Below are positions 22,273 to 23,198 of a DNA stretch of 23,198 nucleotides, one piece after another (within the stretch, counting starts at the first letter, position 1; every line of letters starts with the position of its first letter). The translations under genes and the position numbers were made by a program. The notes under the pieces are model-generated. The model was given only the letters and a program-made list of their open reading frames with translations. It had not been told where the DNA came from and ran no database searches. This DNA is from GCA-2737595 sp037138535 (GTDB taxonomy: Bacteria > Actinomycetota > Actinomycetes > Nanopelagicales > Nanopelagicaceae): the NCBI GenBank assembly GCA_037138535.1, contig JBAXIG010000020.1, positions 1-23,198 of the forward strand. The letters are read 5' to 3'.

Positions 22273-23198
22273 TTAGCGCTCGATCGTGCCAGCGATGAAG
22301 TTCTCCACAGCATCATGAGCTTCGCTGTCTGAGTACTGCACGGGAGGAGACTTCATAAAGTAAGAAGCCGCTGAAAGGATTGGCCCACCAATGCCACGAT
22401 CAAGTGCAATCTTGGCGCAACGAATTGCGTCGATGATGACACCTGCGGAGTTAGGTGAATCCCATACTTCAAGCTTGTATTCAAGATTAAGTGGGACATC
22501 TCCGAATGCACGACCTTCAAGGCGCACATAGGCCCACTTACGATCGTCTAACCACGAGACATAGTCAGAGGGTCCAATATGAACATTGCCCTTACCTATG
22601 TCATGTGAGAGTTGTGAGGTAACTGATTGCGTCTTAGAAATCTTCTTCGATTCCAAGCGATCACGCTCCAACATATTCATGAAGTCCATATTGCCACCCA
22701 CATTGAGTTGGAGAGTGCGATCAAGAATAACTCCGCGATCTTCAAAGAGTTTAGCGAGCACACGGTGAGTAATAGTGGCGCCCACCTGGCTCTTAATGTC
22801 ATCACCAATGATTGGCACACCTGCAGCAGTGAACTTATCTGCCCACTCTTTAGTTCCTGCGATGAAGACCGGAAGGGCATTAACAAATGCCACACCAGCG
22901 TCAATAGCGCATTGTGCATAAAAGCGAGCGGCATCTTCTGAGCCAACAGGGAGGTAGCAGACCAAGACATCAGCTTTTGACTCTTTGAGCGTGGCTACTA
23001 CATCGACTGGTTGCGCATCAGATTCCTCGATCATTTCGCGGTAGTACTTACCGAGACCATCGAATGTGTGTCCACGCAGTACCGAAATGCCTGTGGGAGC
23101 TACATCAGCAATCTTTATGGTGTTGTTCTGGCTTGAGCTGATCGCATCAGCAAGATCGAAACCGACCTTCTTTGCATCAACATCGAAAGCTGCCACGA
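22273..23198 (-). CDS. ino1: Inositol-1-phosphate synthase, 3' part (5' end outside window)
   Basis: About 308 C-terminal residues of myo-inositol-1-phosphate synthase, which converts glucose-6-phosphate to inositol-1-phosphate for phosphatidylinositol and mycothiol. The frame enters from the window edge, with no start seen; the GTG at 23196 is internal (VAAFDVDAKKVGFDL). Recognisable blocks are VCYLPVGSEDAARFYAQCAI, GDDIKSQVGATITHR, LNVGGNMDFMNMLE and YKLEVWDSPNSAGVIIDAIR, which match the actinobacterial type (M. tuberculosis Rv0046c). The N-terminal NAD-binding glycine motif lies outside. The enzyme's presence supports an actinobacterial host. The MFS gene follows 13 nt after the stop. Confidence 0.95.
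   Translation of the reverse strand, partial: VAAFDVDAKKVGFDLADAISSSQNNTIKIADVAPTGISVLRGHTFDGLGKYYREMIEESDAQPVDVVATLKESKADVLVCYLPVGSEDAARFYAQCAIDAGVAFVNALPVFIAGTKEWADKFTAAGVPIIGDDIKSQVGATITHRVLAKLFEDRGVILDRTLQLNVGGNMDFMNMLERDRLESKKISKTQSVTSQLSHDIGKGNVHIGPSDYVSWLDDRKWAYVRLEGRAFGDVPLNLEYKLEVWDSPNSAGVIIDAIRCAKIALDRGIGGPILSAASYFMKSPPVQYSDSEAHDAVENFIAGTIER

Noticed and set aside
22260..22316. 19-residue upstream extension of the MFS protein
   Set aside because: It would overlap ino1 by 44 nt and adds non-membrane sequence unlike the family.
1..23198. tRNA, rRNA, CRISPR, insertion sequence, toxin-antitoxin or phage genes
   Set aside because: No repeat-spacer array, transposase motif, cloverleaf or short gene pair of those types was seen on either strand.

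Overview
The window is the chromosomal replication-origin neighbourhood of an actinobacterium. The order gyrB - dciA (DUF721) - recF - dnaN - dnaA (minus strand), then rpmH - rnpA - yidD - yidC - jag - rsmG - parA - parB (plus strand), followed by cwlM - trxA - trxB - murJ - DUF6049 - NUDIX (minus) and pcnA (plus), is the order I know from Mycobacterium and Streptomyces. G+C looks like roughly half, genes are packed with 1-4 nt overlaps, and no mobile element, CRISPR or RNA gene is visible. This suggests a small, compact free-living actinobacterium (freshwater Nanopelagicales would fit), but the taxon is inference only.

Layout. 1-743: 5' part of gyrB, cut by the window edge. 970-5449: dciA, recF, dnaN and dnaA as a leftward leading-strand group. 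Two origin-type intergenic regions flank dnaA. The dnaA-dnaN gap (3721-4036) has DnaA boxes, a DnaA-trio-like TAG array touching a box pair, and a tandem AT-rich 12-mer. The dnaA-rpmH gap (5450-5793) has two perfect and two near-perfect DnaA boxes, an inverted repeat, a 20-bp tandem duplication and an rpmH promoter. 5794-8126: ribosomal protein L34, RNase P protein, the YidD/YidC insertion pair and a KH/R3H RNA-binding protein. 8128-10591: rsmG-parA-parB with two perfect 14-bp parS sites, each at the 5' end of a gene (rsmG and parA).

10578-19503 is one long leftward run on the lagging strand of this arm: NUDIX, DUF6049, murJ, trxB, trxA, cwlM, a PLP aminotransferase and a D-Ala-D-Ala ligase-type gene. 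It joins lipid II export (MurJ), a CwlM-like regulator of peptidoglycan precursor synthesis, the dipeptide ligase and thioredoxin redox control. The sigM/anti-sigma genes found here in Mycobacterium are missing, and the aminotransferase-ddl pair fills the space next to parB. 19550-20995 is the CCA-adding enzyme, divergent from NUDIX; 20958-23198 holds an MFS transporter and the 3' part of inositol-1-phosphate synthase.

I see no clearly new multigene system. The observations most worth checking are in the cis elements: the trio-like array, the repeated 12-bp-period DnaA-box modules, the 20-bp repeat between dnaA and rpmH, an inverted DnaA-box pair inside parB, and parS sites built into gene starts.
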